Shown: positions 22,420 to 30,968, counted from the stretch's first letter. The stretch: 38,053 nucleotides of DNA from an uncultured Roseateles sp. (GCA_946886855.1 CAMPJJ010000050.1:1-38053); one strand, 5' to 3'. Notes: generated by a model from the sequence alone, not told the origin. Program-made: numbers and translations.

Positions 22420-23991
22420 GTGCACGTGCTGGAGCAGATCATCATCCTCTTCGTGGCCGCGGTGCTTCTGGCCGCTGCCGCCCGGAGGCTGGGCGCCCCC
22501 TACCCCGTCTTCCTGGCGGTCGGCGGCGCGGTGCTCGCGTCGGTCCCTGGCGTCCCTCAGTTCAGCCTGCCGTCCGACCTGGTGCTGGCGCTTTTCGTGG
22601 CGCCCATCCTGGTCGACACGGGGTACGACGCCTCGCTGCGCGACCTGAAGGACAACTGGCTTCCGCTGGCCAGCCTGGTGATCGTCGCCGTCGGCCTGAC
22701 CACCGCGGCGGTCGCCCTGGTCGTGCACGCCCTGGTGCCGACGCTGCCTTGGGCCGCCGCCATCGCACTCGGCGCCATCGTGGCCCCGCCCGACGCCGTG
22801 GCCGCCACCGCCGTCCTTCGACCCCTGCATCCGCCGCAACGCATCCTGGGCATCCTGGAGGGCGAGAGCCTGCTCAATGACGCCAGCTCGCTCCTGATCT
22901 ATCGCCTGGCCGTCGGCGCCGTCGCGGCAGGCAGCTTCTCCCTGCAGGCCATCGCGCCGGCGTTCGTCCTCAGCGTCGTCGGCAGCCTGGTCGCTGGACC
23001 CGCGCTGGGCGTGCTGACGCAGCGTCTGCTCGAACGCGTCCAGCACATCCCCACCGCCATCATCATGCAGTTCGTCGGCGCCGTGGCCGTATGGCAACTG
23101 GCCGAGCACCTCGGCCTGTCGGGCGTGCTCACCACGGTGTGCTTTGCCATGACATTGGCCCGCATCGCCCCCGCCCGCATCCAGGCTCGCGTGCGCGTTC
23201 CCACCAACGCGGTCTGGGCGACGGTCATCTTCGCGCTCAACATCTTTGCGTTCATCTTCATCGGGCTGCAGTTGCGCCCCATCCTCCTCGAACTGCCCAC
23301 GGCCACGCGGGACCACTACCTGATCGTCGCTGCCGCGGTGCTGCTGACCGTCATCGTTGTGCGCATCGGCTGGCACATGACGTTCAACGGCATGCTGAAG
23401 GTGTTCGGCAACCGGCATCGCATCAAGGGAGCGCGCCTGATGCTGAAGCCGACGGTGGGCAGCGGGCTCGTCATCTCGTGGGCCGGCATGCGGGGCATCG
23501 TCACGCTCGCAGCCGCGCTGGCGCTGCCGGCACGCTTCCCCGGGCGGGACCTCATCGTGCTCACCGCGTTCCTGGTGGTCCTGGGGACGCTGCTCATCCA
23601 GGGACTGACGCTCAAGCCGCTGCTCGGAATCCTTCATCTGCGCGACGGCGACCCGGTGGGCGAGGAGGAAACCGCAGCGCGGCAGCGCATGCTGGAGGCC
23701 GCCTTCGCCCAACTGCCGAAGGATTCGACACCCGCGCACGACCTCGTGCGAAAGAACCTGAAGATGCACCTGGGACGGCCGCTCCACGATGGTGGCAGCG
23801 CGTTCGCATCGTTCGGCGCCGAATACGACACCGCCTATGAAGGCGCGCTCGATGCCGCCCGGCGGACGCTGCTCACGATGCGCGACGCCGCCGAGATCGG
23901 CGACGACGCCTTCCATGCGCTGGAGAACGAGCTGGACTGGCTGGAGGCCTCCGACCCTCTGCGCGCAGCCAACGCAGACGCGATGGATTGA
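22420..23991 (+). CDS. CPA1-family Na+/H+ (cation/proton) antiporter
   Basis: A 523-residue membrane antiporter of the NhaP/CPA1 type. About 12 hydrophobic segments occupy residues 1-410, followed by a hydrophilic C-terminal region (about 415-523) likely to be cytoplasmic and regulatory. Ion-path motifs are visible: APPDAVAATAV (D125) in helix 5 and EGESLLNDASSLL (E149, N153, D154) in the next helix. Both match CPA1 transporters, in which the Asp pair moves Na+ or K+ against H+. The start is a GTG at 22420; a second GTG two codons later is possible. The exported ion cannot be set from sequence. Glutathione reductase lies 187 bases downstream. Confidence 0.88.
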   Translation: MHVLEQIIILFVAAVLLAAAARRLGAPYPVFLAVGGAVLASVPGVPQFSLPSDLVLALFVAPILVDTGYDASLRDLKDNWLPLASLVIVAVGLTTAAVALVVHALVPTLPWAAAIALGAIVAPPDAVAATAVLRPLHPPQRILGILEGESLLNDASSLLIYRLAVGAVAAGSFSLQAIAPAFVLSVVGSLVAGPALGVLTQRLLERVQHIPTAIIMQFVGAVAVWQLAEHLGLSGVLTTVCFAMTLARIAPARIQARVRVPTNAVWATVIFALNIFAFIFIGLQLRPILLELPTATRDHYLIVAAAVLLTVIVVRIGWHMTFNGMLKVFGNRHRIKGARLMLKPTVGSGLVISWAGMRGIVTLAAALALPARFPGRDLIVLTAFLVVLGTLLIQGLTLKPLLGILHLRDGDPVGEEETAARQRMLEAAFAQLPKDSTPAHDLVRKNLKMHLGRPLHDGGSAFASFGAEYDTAYEGALDAARRTLLTMRDAAEIGDDAFHALENELDWLEASDPLRAANADAMD

Positions 23992-24178
23992 GTGTCCCGC
24001 TGCACCGGGTGGCACGCGCGTCGGTGCCGCGCCGTCCGACGATCGATGCCTGGGATGCAGGCGCGCAGGCGCGCACCATTGTTCCCTCCCGCACAATGAG
24101 CTGTTCCCCGGCCCGGCGTTGATGGGCAGCGCGCGCATCGTTACGCTGTCGTCAACGACGTACAGGCAGTCCAGACAT

Positions 24179-25528
24179 ATGCAGCAGTTCGACTTTGATC
24201 TCTTCGTGATCGGCGCAGGTTCCGGCGGCGCGCGCGCCGCCCGGGTCGCCGCCAGACACGGCGCACGCGTGGGCATCGCCGAGGGCGCCAACTTCGGCGG
24301 CACCTGCGTCAACCGCGGCTGCGTCCCCAAGAAGCTGATGGTCTACGCGAGCCGCTTCCCGGATGCGTTCAGGGCCGGCAAGGCCTTCGGATGGGACGCG
24401 CCCGAGGCCCGCTTCGACTGGCACGCGCTGATCAACAACAAGGACACCGAAATCGACCGCCTGGAGAGCGTCTACGAGCGCAACCTCCAGGGCGTGGGCG
24501 TGCAGACCTTTTCGGAACATGCCACGCTGGTGGACGCCCACACGGTGCGGCTGCGCGGCAGCGGTCAGGTCGTGACGGCCGGACGGATCCTCATCGCCAC
24601 CGGCGCCGCGCCCGACCGCCCCAGCTTCCCCGGCGTCGAACTGGCGATCACGTCGGACGAGCTCTTCCACCTGGGCGAGCAGCCGCGGCGGCTCCTGATC
24701 GTCGGAGGCGGCTACATCGCCGTCGAGTTCGCCGGGGTCTTTGCCGGTCTGGGCAGCCAGGTGACCCAGCTCGTGCGAGGCCCGGCGCTGCTGCGCGGCT
24801 TCGACGACGAGATCGCCGGGACGCTGCGGGAGCACCTGTCCCTGCGCGGGGTCGACCTGGTCTTCAATGACCGCATCGAACTGCTGCGGCGGGAGGGCGC
24901 GGCACTGCAGGTCACCACGACCGGCGGCCGGTCCTTCGAGGTGGATACCGTCCTGCTCAGCACCGGACGCCGCCCGAACATCGATGCCCTGGGGCTCGAG
25001 GCGGCCGGGGTCGAGGTCAACGACAAGGGCGCCATCGTGGTCGGCCCTGGCGGCAGCACGCGCGTCGCCTCCATCTTCGCCGTCGGCGACGTCACCGATC
25101 GTCTGAACCTCACCCCGGTGGCCATTCGCGAGGGCCAGGCGTTTGCAGACCGCCACTATGGCGGCATCGACGCGCCGGAGATCGACTACGCGCTCGTGCC
25201 GACCGCGGTCTTCACGACGCCGGAGATCGGCGTCGTCGGCCTGACCGAGGCACAGGCGCGGGAACGCTACCCGGCGCTGCGCGTGCTGAAGACCCGTTTC
25301 CGCTCGATGGCGCAGGCCTTCGCCGGCTCGCGGGATGAGGTCTTCTTCAAGGTGCTCGTCGATGAGGCGACGGACCGGGTGGTCGGTGTCCACCTGCTCG
25401 GCGACGGGGTCGCGGAGATGATCCAGTTCATCGCGGTCGCATTGAAGGCGAACGCGACCTGGCAGGACTTCCGCAGCACGGTCGCGTTGCATCCGACCAT
25501 CGCCGAAGAGCTCGTCACGCTCAAGTGA
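24179..25528 (+). CDS. gor: Glutathione-disulfide reductase
   Basis: A 449-residue FAD enzyme that reduces GSSG with NADPH and keeps the cytoplasm reduced. The N-terminal FAD motif is GAGSGGARAA. The redox disulfide is C43-C48 in GTCVNRGCVPKK, the glutathione-reductase version of the motif. The NADPH Rossmann motif is GGGYIAVEFAGVF, with following Arg residues suited to the 2'-phosphate. The second FAD motif is FAVGDVTD, and the C-terminal active-site pair is H438 and E443 (LHPTIAEE). The length matches E. coli Gor (450). The start ATG at 24179 opens the conserved region; the in-frame extension to 23789 overlaps the antiporter and was rejected. Confidence 0.95.
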   Translation: MQQFDFDLFVIGAGSGGARAARVAARHGARVGIAEGANFGGTCVNRGCVPKKLMVYASRFPDAFRAGKAFGWDAPEARFDWHALINNKDTEIDRLESVYERNLQGVGVQTFSEHATLVDAHTVRLRGSGQVVTAGRILIATGAAPDRPSFPGVELAITSDELFHLGEQPRRLLIVGGGYIAVEFAGVFAGLGSQVTQLVRGPALLRGFDDEIAGTLREHLSLRGVDLVFNDRIELLRREGAALQVTTTGGRSFEVDTVLLSTGRRPNIDALGLEAAGVEVNDKGAIVVGPGGSTRVASIFAVGDVTDRLNLTPVAIREGQAFADRHYGGIDAPEIDYALVPTAVFTTPEIGVVGLTEAQARERYPALRVLKTRFRSMAQAFAGSRDEVFFKVLVDEATDRVVGVHLLGDGVAEMIQFIAVALKANATWQDFRSTVALHPTIAEELVTLK

Positions 25529-25600
25529 ACGCGGCGGATCCGAGGATCGGCAGTTCGCCGGTTCGGCGGTCTCGAAGTGGGTGCGCCGACGGCTTCCTCT

Positions 25601-25609
25601 TGTCCTACA
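25601..25609 (+). promoter_or_regulatory. Partial copy of the GTCCTACA motif before the TPR gene
   Basis: TGTCCTACA is identical over nine bases to the start of the motif upstream of the DUF1328 gene (5274-5282), in the same orientation to its gene and 77 bases from the start. The CCGG part is absent, and no matching -10 sits about 40 bases downstream, so this may be chance. Confidence 0.3.
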
Positions 25610-25685
25610 CGCACTCGCACCGCTCTCCGGCAGAGGTCAGGTCCGACCCTCGGCACCATTCACGGCAACACCTCAGAGCACTGCC

Positions 25686-26237
25686 ATGACCACCAACCCG
25701 CCGATCTCCGCCGCCGACATCCTCCTCCGCATCGTCTCCTCGCGCCCCGCCCTGCGCGTCGAGGACGTCGAGCTGCACAGCTCGGCACGCGGCCTGAGCA
25801 ACGCCGCGCTGGACGCGCTGGTGGAACTGTCTGCCCTGACCGAGACGACCGACGAAGCGGCGGCCGAGGCCGGCTACCGCCAAGCCATCGCCAACGATCC
25901 CTGCCACATCGAGGCCTTCTCGCAGCTGACCGCGCTGCTCAGCCGCCAAGGCCGTCATGACGACGCGCTGGAGCTGATCGACCAGGCCGTCGGCTGGTGC
26001 AGCGACATCGCCTCGCTGTACTTCTTCGCCGGCAAGGTCCAGGAGAGCGCCGGCCGGGTTTCCCAGGCCATTGCCGCCTACGAGCAGGCGCTGGACCTGA
26101 ACCCCGCGCTGGCCGAAGCGCATTACCGCCTGGGCTCGCTGTGCGAGCGGCTGGGCGAGCCGCGCGCCTCCGCCGCCCACTTCCGCGTCTATCGCCGCCT
26201 CGTGGACGAGAACCAGTCCAACCTGCGGCTGAGCTGA
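25686..26237 (+). CDS. Tetratricopeptide-repeat protein
   Basis: A 183-residue soluble protein with about three TPR units in its second half (about 74-107, 109-141 and 143-175). The clearest is AIAAYEQALDLNPALAEAHYRLGSL, with the consensus Ala, Tyr and Pro positions. The first 60 residues are helical and unassigned. TPR proteins act as scaffolds for protein contact, and nothing here identifies the partner. The ATG at 25686 is chosen over 25581 because the extension is Arg/Pro-rich and contains the GTCCTACA motif. Its stop codon lies inside the outer arm of a nested palindrome. Confidence 0.82.
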   Translation: MTTNPPISAADILLRIVSSRPALRVEDVELHSSARGLSNAALDALVELSALTETTDEAAAEAGYRQAIANDPCHIEAFSQLTALLSRQGRHDDALELIDQAVGWCSDIASLYFFAGKVQESAGRVSQAIAAYEQALDLNPALAEAHYRLGSLCERLGEPRASAAHFRVYRRLVDENQSNLRLS

Positions 26238-26286
26238 GCGACGTCCACCGACGTCGACCGACGTCGGCATGGCGCCGTCGCTCAGC
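26233..26286. terminator. Nested double palindrome between convergent genes
   Basis: Outer arms GCTGAGCGACG (26233-26243) and CGTCGCTCAGC (26276-26286) pair over 11 perfect bases and include the TPR stop codon. Inside them, CCGACGTCG (26248-26256) and CGACGTCGG (26259-26267) form a second perfect 9-bp stem. A 10-base unit CGACGTCNNC is repeated three times at 26239-26268. It may work as a bidirectional terminator, although no T-tract is present. Confidence 0.6.
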
Positions 26287-26374
26287 GACGTCGCCTCGTG
26301 GAAAGCGCGAGCCAGCGGACATCCGCGGTCCACCGGCGCCTGATACCGCTGATCAGGCCGCCTTCAGCGCGTCT

Positions 26375-27298
26375 TCAGTACTTCGCCGGCACGAACATCG
26401 ACGCCGGCACCGGATGGCGCTGGTAGTCCTCGTGGCGCTCACGGTCCGGCAGGCGGATCTCCTGCCGTTCGACCTCGTGGTACGGGAACTGGTCCAGCAG
26501 ATGCTGGATGCAGTTCAGCCGCGCGCGCTTCTTGTCGTCCGCGGCCACCACCCACCACGGCGCCTCGGGGATGTGGGTGCGATCCAGCATCACTTCCTTG
26601 GCCCGGGTGTAGTCCTCCCAGCGGCGGCGCGACTCGAGATCCATCGGCGACAGCTTCCACTGCTTCAGCGGATCGTGGATGCGGCCGAGGAAGCGCAGGT
26701 GCTGCTCCTCGTCGCTGATGGAGAACCAGTACTTGATCAGCGTGATGCCCGAGCGCACCAGCATGCGCTCGAACTCGGGCACCGAGCGGAAGAACTCCTC
26801 GACGTCGTCCTCGCCGCAGAAGCCCATCACCCGCTCCACGCCGGCGCGGTTGTACCAGCTGCGGTCGAAGAGCACGATCTCGCCGGCGGCCGGCAGGTGC
26901 GGCACGTAGCGCTGGAAGTACCACTGCGTGCGTTCGCGGTCGTTGGGCGCAGGCAGCGCCACCACGCGGCACACCCGCGGATTGAGCCGCTGCGTGATGC
27001 GCTTGATCGCACCGCCCTTGCCCGCGGCGTCGCGACCCTCGAAGAGGATCACGACCTTCTGCCGCGAGTGCTGCACCCAGTCCTGCAACTTCACCAGCTC
27101 GCGCTGCAGCCGGAACAGGTGCTTGAAGTAGGCGATCCGCTCGTTGTGCGCCTCGCCGGCATCGCTCTCGTCCAGCGCGCGCAGCGCCTCGTCGACATGG
27201 CGGTCCTCGATCTCCAGTTCCAGCTCCTCGTCGTAGCCGTCCTGCAGGTCGCGGCGGATGCGTTCGACAAGATCGTCGCGGTCGGAATCTGGGCTCAT
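26375..27298 (-). CDS. ppk2: Polyphosphate kinase 2
   Basis: A 307-residue kinase of the PPK2 family, which moves phosphate between polyphosphate and nucleoside diphosphates. The P-loop is GRDAAGKGG (88-96). The Walker B/lid region is DRSWYNRAGVERVMGF (145-160), and KQWKLSPMDLESRRRWEDYTRAKEVM follows, a hallmark block of the family. The one-domain size fits class I PPK2. The N-terminal 50 residues are acidic. Start choice is uncertain: ATG 27298 opens the protein here and ATG 27334 would add 12 residues, and neither has a strong ribosome site. It is divergent from the ABM-domain gene across 170 bases. Confidence 0.93.
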   Translation of the reverse strand: MSPDSDRDDLVERIRRDLQDGYDEELELEIEDRHVDEALRALDESDAGEAHNERIAYFKHLFRLQRELVKLQDWVQHSRQKVVILFEGRDAAGKGGAIKRITQRLNPRVCRVVALPAPNDRERTQWYFQRYVPHLPAAGEIVLFDRSWYNRAGVERVMGFCGEDDVEEFFRSVPEFERMLVRSGITLIKYWFSISDEEQHLRFLGRIHDPLKQWKLSPMDLESRRRWEDYTRAKEVMLDRTHIPEAPWWVVAADDKKRARLNCIQHLLDQFPYHEVERQEIRLPDRERHEDYQRHPVPASMFVPAKY

Positions 27299-27468
27299 GG
27301 CGGCGAAGGGCGGAATTGCGGAAGCATCGATCATCCGCCAGCGCGGTGACGACGACGTGACGAAGACGTCATCGCGGCCTCGACCCGGCGCATCGCGCGA
27401 ACGATCCCGTCCTTGTCGCACGGCGTCCCCGTGACTGGCGAGAATGGCGGTCCCGGAGGTCCCCATCC

Positions 27469-27771
27469 ATGATCCTTGAAGTCGCCCCGCTCCCCGTCCG
27501 CGCCGGCCACGAGGCCGCGTTCGAAGCCGCGTTCCTGCAGGCGCAGGCCATCATCTCGGCCATGCCGGGCTACCTGGGCCACGAACTCCAGCGTTGCCTG
27601 GAGCGGCCGGGCGAATACCTCCTGCTCGTCCGCTGGCGCTCGCTCGAAGACCACGAGGTCGGTTTCCGCCAGTCGCCGCAGTACCAGGATTGGCGGGCGC
27701 TGCTGCACCACTTCTACGATCCGTTCCCGGTGGTGTCGCATTACGCGTCGGTGGCCGGGGCGGCCGGCTGA
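27469..27771 (+). CDS. Antibiotic-biosynthesis-monooxygenase (ABM) domain protein
   Basis: A 100-residue dimeric alpha+beta barrel protein. The ABM pattern is clear: an opening strand (MILEVAPLPV), helix FEAAFLQAQAIISAMPGYLGHEL, strand YLLLVRWRSLEDH, and a C-terminal FRQSPQYQDWRALLHHF with the usual aromatic residues. Some family members are monooxygenases or haem-degrading enzymes, but most small single-domain ones have no proven activity. There is no biosynthetic cluster around it. A run of ACGCC pentamers follows 15 bases after the stop. Confidence 0.85.
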   Translation: MILEVAPLPVRAGHEAAFEAAFLQAQAIISAMPGYLGHELQRCLERPGEYLLLVRWRSLEDHEVGFRQSPQYQDWRALLHHFYDPFPVVSHYASVAGAAG

Positions 27772-27786
27772 CGGCCGCTCACTGAC

Positions 27787-27811
27787 ACGCCACGCCACGC
27801 CACACCACGCT
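27787..27811. repeat. ACGCC pentamer tandem repeat
   Basis: Three ACGCC units (27787-27801) are followed by ACACC and ACGCT. The unit is the reverse complement of the GGCGT array at 21711-21730, so the two arrays are inverted copies about 6 kb apart. It lies between the ABM gene and folA. Confidence 0.75.
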
Positions 27812-27935
27812 GCTTCACGTCACTGCGCCGCAGTTGCAACACCTCACCGGCGCGGCCTGGCCGAGTCCGTAAACTTCCGTTCCTGCTCAAGGCCGGCCTC
27901 CCGCCGGTTCCGACCGCGTTGCCCCTGACGTCCCC

Positions 27936-28442
27936 ATGCCTCACCTGACCCTCATCGCCGCCCTCGACCGCGCGCGCGGCATCGGCCGCGACAACGAACT
28001 GCTGGTCCGCCTGCCCGAGGACATGGCGCATTTCAAGGCGCTCACCCTTGGCCACACCGTCCTCATGGGCCGCAAGACCTGGGACTCGATCCCCGCGAAG
28101 TTCCGGCCGCTGGTGCAGCGCCGCAACCTGGTGCTGTCGCGGCAGCCCGGGCTCGCGCTCGCCGGCGCGGAGGTTTTCGCGACGCTGGACGAGGCGCTCG
28201 CCGCCTGCGCGCCGGACGAGACCGTGTTCGTCATGGGCGGCGCCCAGATCTACGCGCTCACCCTGCCCCGCGCCGACGCGCTCGAACTCACCGAGATCGA
28301 CGCCGCCTTCGACGCCGATGCGTTCTTCCCCGACGTCGACCCGCAACGCTTCGCCGAGGTGCGCAGAGAACGCCACCACAGCCCCGCCGAACGCGGCCAC
28401 GACTGGCCCTACGACTTCGTCCGCTACGAGCGCCGCGGCTGA
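27936..28442 (+). CDS. folA: Dihydrofolate reductase
   Basis: A 168-residue enzyme that reduces dihydrofolate to tetrahydrofolate with NADPH, closing the cycle opened by ThyA. It has IAALDRARGIGRDN, the substrate-binding acid D29 in LPEDMAHFK, VLMGRKTWDSIP (cofactor and fold), the GGAQIYA glycine pair, and LTEIDAAFDADAFFP near the end. Where E. coli has W22 the sequence has V24 (LLVRLPED), so the usual active-site Trp is replaced. The length is normal for the chromosomal enzyme. No thyA-folA operon exists here; folA stands alone between small genes. Confidence 0.96.
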   Translation: MPHLTLIAALDRARGIGRDNELLVRLPEDMAHFKALTLGHTVLMGRKTWDSIPAKFRPLVQRRNLVLSRQPGLALAGAEVFATLDEALAACAPDETVFVMGGAQIYALTLPRADALELTEIDAAFDADAFFPDVDPQRFAEVRRERHHSPAERGHDWPYDFVRYERRG

Positions 28443-28552
28443 CGCCGCGATCCACCGTCCGGTCCGACGCACGCGACCGACCTCAGCGCGCTGAAGCCGC
28501 GCGCTGACAGTCGCCGACCTTCATCCCTTCATCGACCTCCCACTCCGACCCC

Positions 28553-29131
28553 ATGTCCGGCAACCATTTCCACGTCCACGGTCCGCACGACCACGAGCTC
28601 GAACACGCGGCGCAGCACGAGCCCCACGGCCTCGCGGGGCAACTGGCGGTGATCACCGCCATCCTGGCCACGCTGGGTGCGTTCTTCTCATACATGGGCG
28701 GCGCCACGCAGGCCAACGCGGGGCTGTTCAAGAACAACGCCGCGATCACCAAGACCGAAGCCGCCAACCGCTGGAACTACTTCCAGGCCAAGAGCAGCAA
28801 GCAGAACCTGGCCGAGTTCGCGCTCGACCTGACCCCCAGCGACGAGCAGAAGGCGAAGTACCGCGAGAAGATCGCCCGCTACGAGTCCGAGAAGAACGAG
28901 ATCAAGGTCCAGGCCGAGAAGCTCGAGGCCGAGTCCACCGAGTGGGACCACAAGAGCGACGAGCAGTTGCACCTCCATCACCGCTGGGCGCAGGCCACGA
29001 CGGCGCTGCAGGTTGCCATCGCGCTGGCCGCGATCGCGCTGCTGACCAAGCGCCGCTGGATGGAGTACGCGACCTTGGGCGCCGGCGCGATCGGTGTCGG
29101 CCTCGGGATCGCGGCCTGGCTGCACGTCTGA
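28553..29131 (+). CDS. DUF4337 membrane protein with His-rich N-terminus
   Basis: A 192-residue inner-membrane protein fitting DUF4337. It has one helix near the N-terminus (about 28-47), a long charged coiled-coil domain (about 60-145, with AKYREKIARYESEKNEIKVQAEKLEAE) and two C-terminal helices (about 149-165 and 170-191). The family function is unknown. Notable here are eight histidines in the first 25 residues (H5, 7, 9, 12, 14, 18, 22, 25), which could bind Zn, Ni or Cu. More His follow in QLHLHHRW just before the second helix. It is a single gene with no obvious partner. Confidence 0.85.
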   Translation: MSGNHFHVHGPHDHELEHAAQHEPHGLAGQLAVITAILATLGAFFSYMGGATQANAGLFKNNAAITKTEAANRWNYFQAKSSKQNLAEFALDLTPSDEQKAKYREKIARYESEKNEIKVQAEKLEAESTEWDHKSDEQLHLHHRWAQATTALQVAIALAAIALLTKRRWMEYATLGAGAIGVGLGIAAWLHV

Positions 29132-29222
29132 TCTCAAGTTCCCGAGGGATCGGCCGATAGCGAAGGGGTCACCGCCACGCCACCAGAGCACCGCGGGATT
29201 GCCGCCAGGGAGGCGCTTCGCC

Positions 29223-30905
29223 ATGACCCTCATCACCTCGACCGGCGCGGGCGTGCTCGACCGCATCGCCGCCAGCCGATCGACCTCGACCTACCGCCCC
29301 GCCGGCGTGTCCGCGCAGGCGGCAAACGCCGCCGCGAAGACGGCGGCGTCCGCCTCGTCCGCGCCCACGCGCGTCACGCTGGAGGCCGTCACCGACAGCG
29401 ACCTCGTCTACGCGAAACCCAAGGCGGCCGGCTTCGGACCCCAGCGCTTCTGGGCCAACGCGCGGGATGACAGGCTCAGCGAACTCATGACCCGCAACAG
29501 CGGCAAGGACGCGGTCACGCTGTCCGACCGGTGGCGCGGGCTCGGCGGCGGATTGCTGAAACAGCTCGCGGACACCGGCACGGCCTACCAGCAGACGCTC
29601 GCCGACTATGAGCCGGGCGCCGATGCCGCCGGTGCCGTCGAGGGCACCGACGCGGCCGCGACTGCCGCGGCTGCCGCCGCGCTCCAGGAACAGTCACTCG
29701 GAGGCGTCGGCACGAACGCCGCGGAGGTCAACCTCAAGATCCAGACGCGCTCCGGCCACACGGTCGAACTCAAGATCGGCGTCAACAACGGCGACCAGGG
29801 CGGCACGCGCGGCCTGCAGATCGAAGTGAAGAGCTCCGGCGCGCTCAGCAGCGCGGAGCGTCAGGCCCTCTCCGCGCTGAGCGACGGATTGGATCAAGCG
29901 CTCGAAGGCCTTGGCGAAGGCGCGCCCACGCTCGACCTGTCCGGCCTGACGGGCTTCGACCGCGGCGGCGTGCTGACCGGTCTCGACCTGAAGGTCGAGA
30001 ATCCGAACGCCCCCGCCGAGGTGCCCGGCAGGATGCAGGCGTTCTCGCTGCACCTGGGCACGGACACGAAGTCGGTGAACATGCGCACGACCAGCGGCGA
30101 GATGACCCTGGAAGTCGACGCCACGCCGCCCAAGGGCGCTGCGAACAACGGCCAGCGCTGGTCCGCGATCGATCAGTGGCTCAAGCAGATCGACACCGCC
30201 TCCGACCGCAGCCATGCCGACGCCGCGATGACGAAGGCATTCAAGGACGCGTTCCAGCAGCTCCAGGCGCCGCCGGTGGATGAGGATCCTTCAAACGCGG
30301 TCGGCGCAGCCAGGGCCGTCGCGAAGGACGATGGCAAGCCGATCGCGATCAATCCCGGTGCCGGCCCCAACGCGGTCGCCGCGGCCAACGCCGCCCTGCG
30401 CGCGAAGTCCGGCGATCGGGACGAGGTCGCGCCGGTCACGCCGACGATGAGCGACGGCTTGCGCTCGCAGGTGCAGTCGCTGCAGAGCGGCCTCGCGGAC
30501 TTCAAGGCGGGATTCAGTGCCGACTCGCAACGCACGAGCCGCATCGGCAGCATCAAGGAGTCCGGCCACGCCGATTACAGGATCAGCCAGACGACGACCG
30601 ACCGGCCCAACACCACGACGGGCGGGCGCTCGGTCACGCAGTCGCAGACCGAGACGCTGGACGCCAGCTTCCAGAAATCGCGCACCTTCACGCTGGACCG
30701 CGACGCCGGCAACTACGACGCCTACACGGTCCAGGACAGCAAGACCGTCACGACGCTGATCGACACGGTGAAGGACTCGCTCGCGCGCGCGATGCGCAAG
30801 ACCGACGAGCAACGGCAGAAGACCTTCACCCAGATCGAGAACTTCAAGGCGACGGCGCACAACGAGTGGCCGTCGCAGCGGAGCTTCACCGAGCGGCTGC
30901 GCTGA
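29223..30905 (+). CDS. 560-residue protein of unknown function
   Basis: I do not recognise a named domain. Residues 1-60 are Ser/Thr/Ala-rich with no signal peptide. An Ala-run (about 135-155) follows a Gly-rich helix, and a beta-rich core (about 165-305) has VELKIGVNNGD, LQIEVKSSGALSSAERQALSAL and MTLEVDATPP. Then come a helical block with KAFKDAFQQLQ, a Pro/Ala/Asn linker and a Ser/Thr/Gln-rich region (about 430-490). The C-terminus is charged and helical (SLARAMRKTDEQRQKTFTQIE). The composition resembles secreted or flagellum-associated proteins that lack a Sec signal, but that is only resemblance. The start at 29223 follows a GGAGG site. A 17-bp terminator stem follows the gene. Confidence 0.8.
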   Translation: MTLITSTGAGVLDRIAASRSTSTYRPAGVSAQAANAAAKTAASASSAPTRVTLEAVTDSDLVYAKPKAAGFGPQRFWANARDDRLSELMTRNSGKDAVTLSDRWRGLGGGLLKQLADTGTAYQQTLADYEPGADAAGAVEGTDAAATAAAAAALQEQSLGGVGTNAAEVNLKIQTRSGHTVELKIGVNNGDQGGTRGLQIEVKSSGALSSAERQALSALSDGLDQALEGLGEGAPTLDLSGLTGFDRGGVLTGLDLKVENPNAPAEVPGRMQAFSLHLGTDTKSVNMRTTSGEMTLEVDATPPKGAANNGQRWSAIDQWLKQIDTASDRSHADAAMTKAFKDAFQQLQAPPVDEDPSNAVGAARAVAKDDGKPIAINPGAGPNAVAAANAALRAKSGDRDEVAPVTPTMSDGLRSQVQSLQSGLADFKAGFSADSQRTSRIGSIKESGHADYRISQTTTDRPNTTTGGRSVTQSQTETLDASFQKSRTFTLDRDAGNYDAYTVQDSKTVTTLIDTVKDSLARAMRKTDEQRQKTFTQIENFKATAHNEWPSQRSFTERLR

Positions 30906-30930
30906 AGCGCAGAAGCGCTGCCGCCGGAAA

Positions 30931-30968
30931 CAAGAAAGCCCCGCGGCTCGCGCCGCGGGGCTTTCTTG
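30931..30968. terminator. Strong bidirectional terminator (17-bp stem)
   Basis: Arms at 30931-30947 and 30952-30968 are perfectly complementary over 17 bases with loop TCGC. The outer part is A/T-rich on both sides (CAAGAAAG / CTTTCTTG), so each strand ends its stem with CTTTCTT. It lies between convergent genes. Confidence 0.92.
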
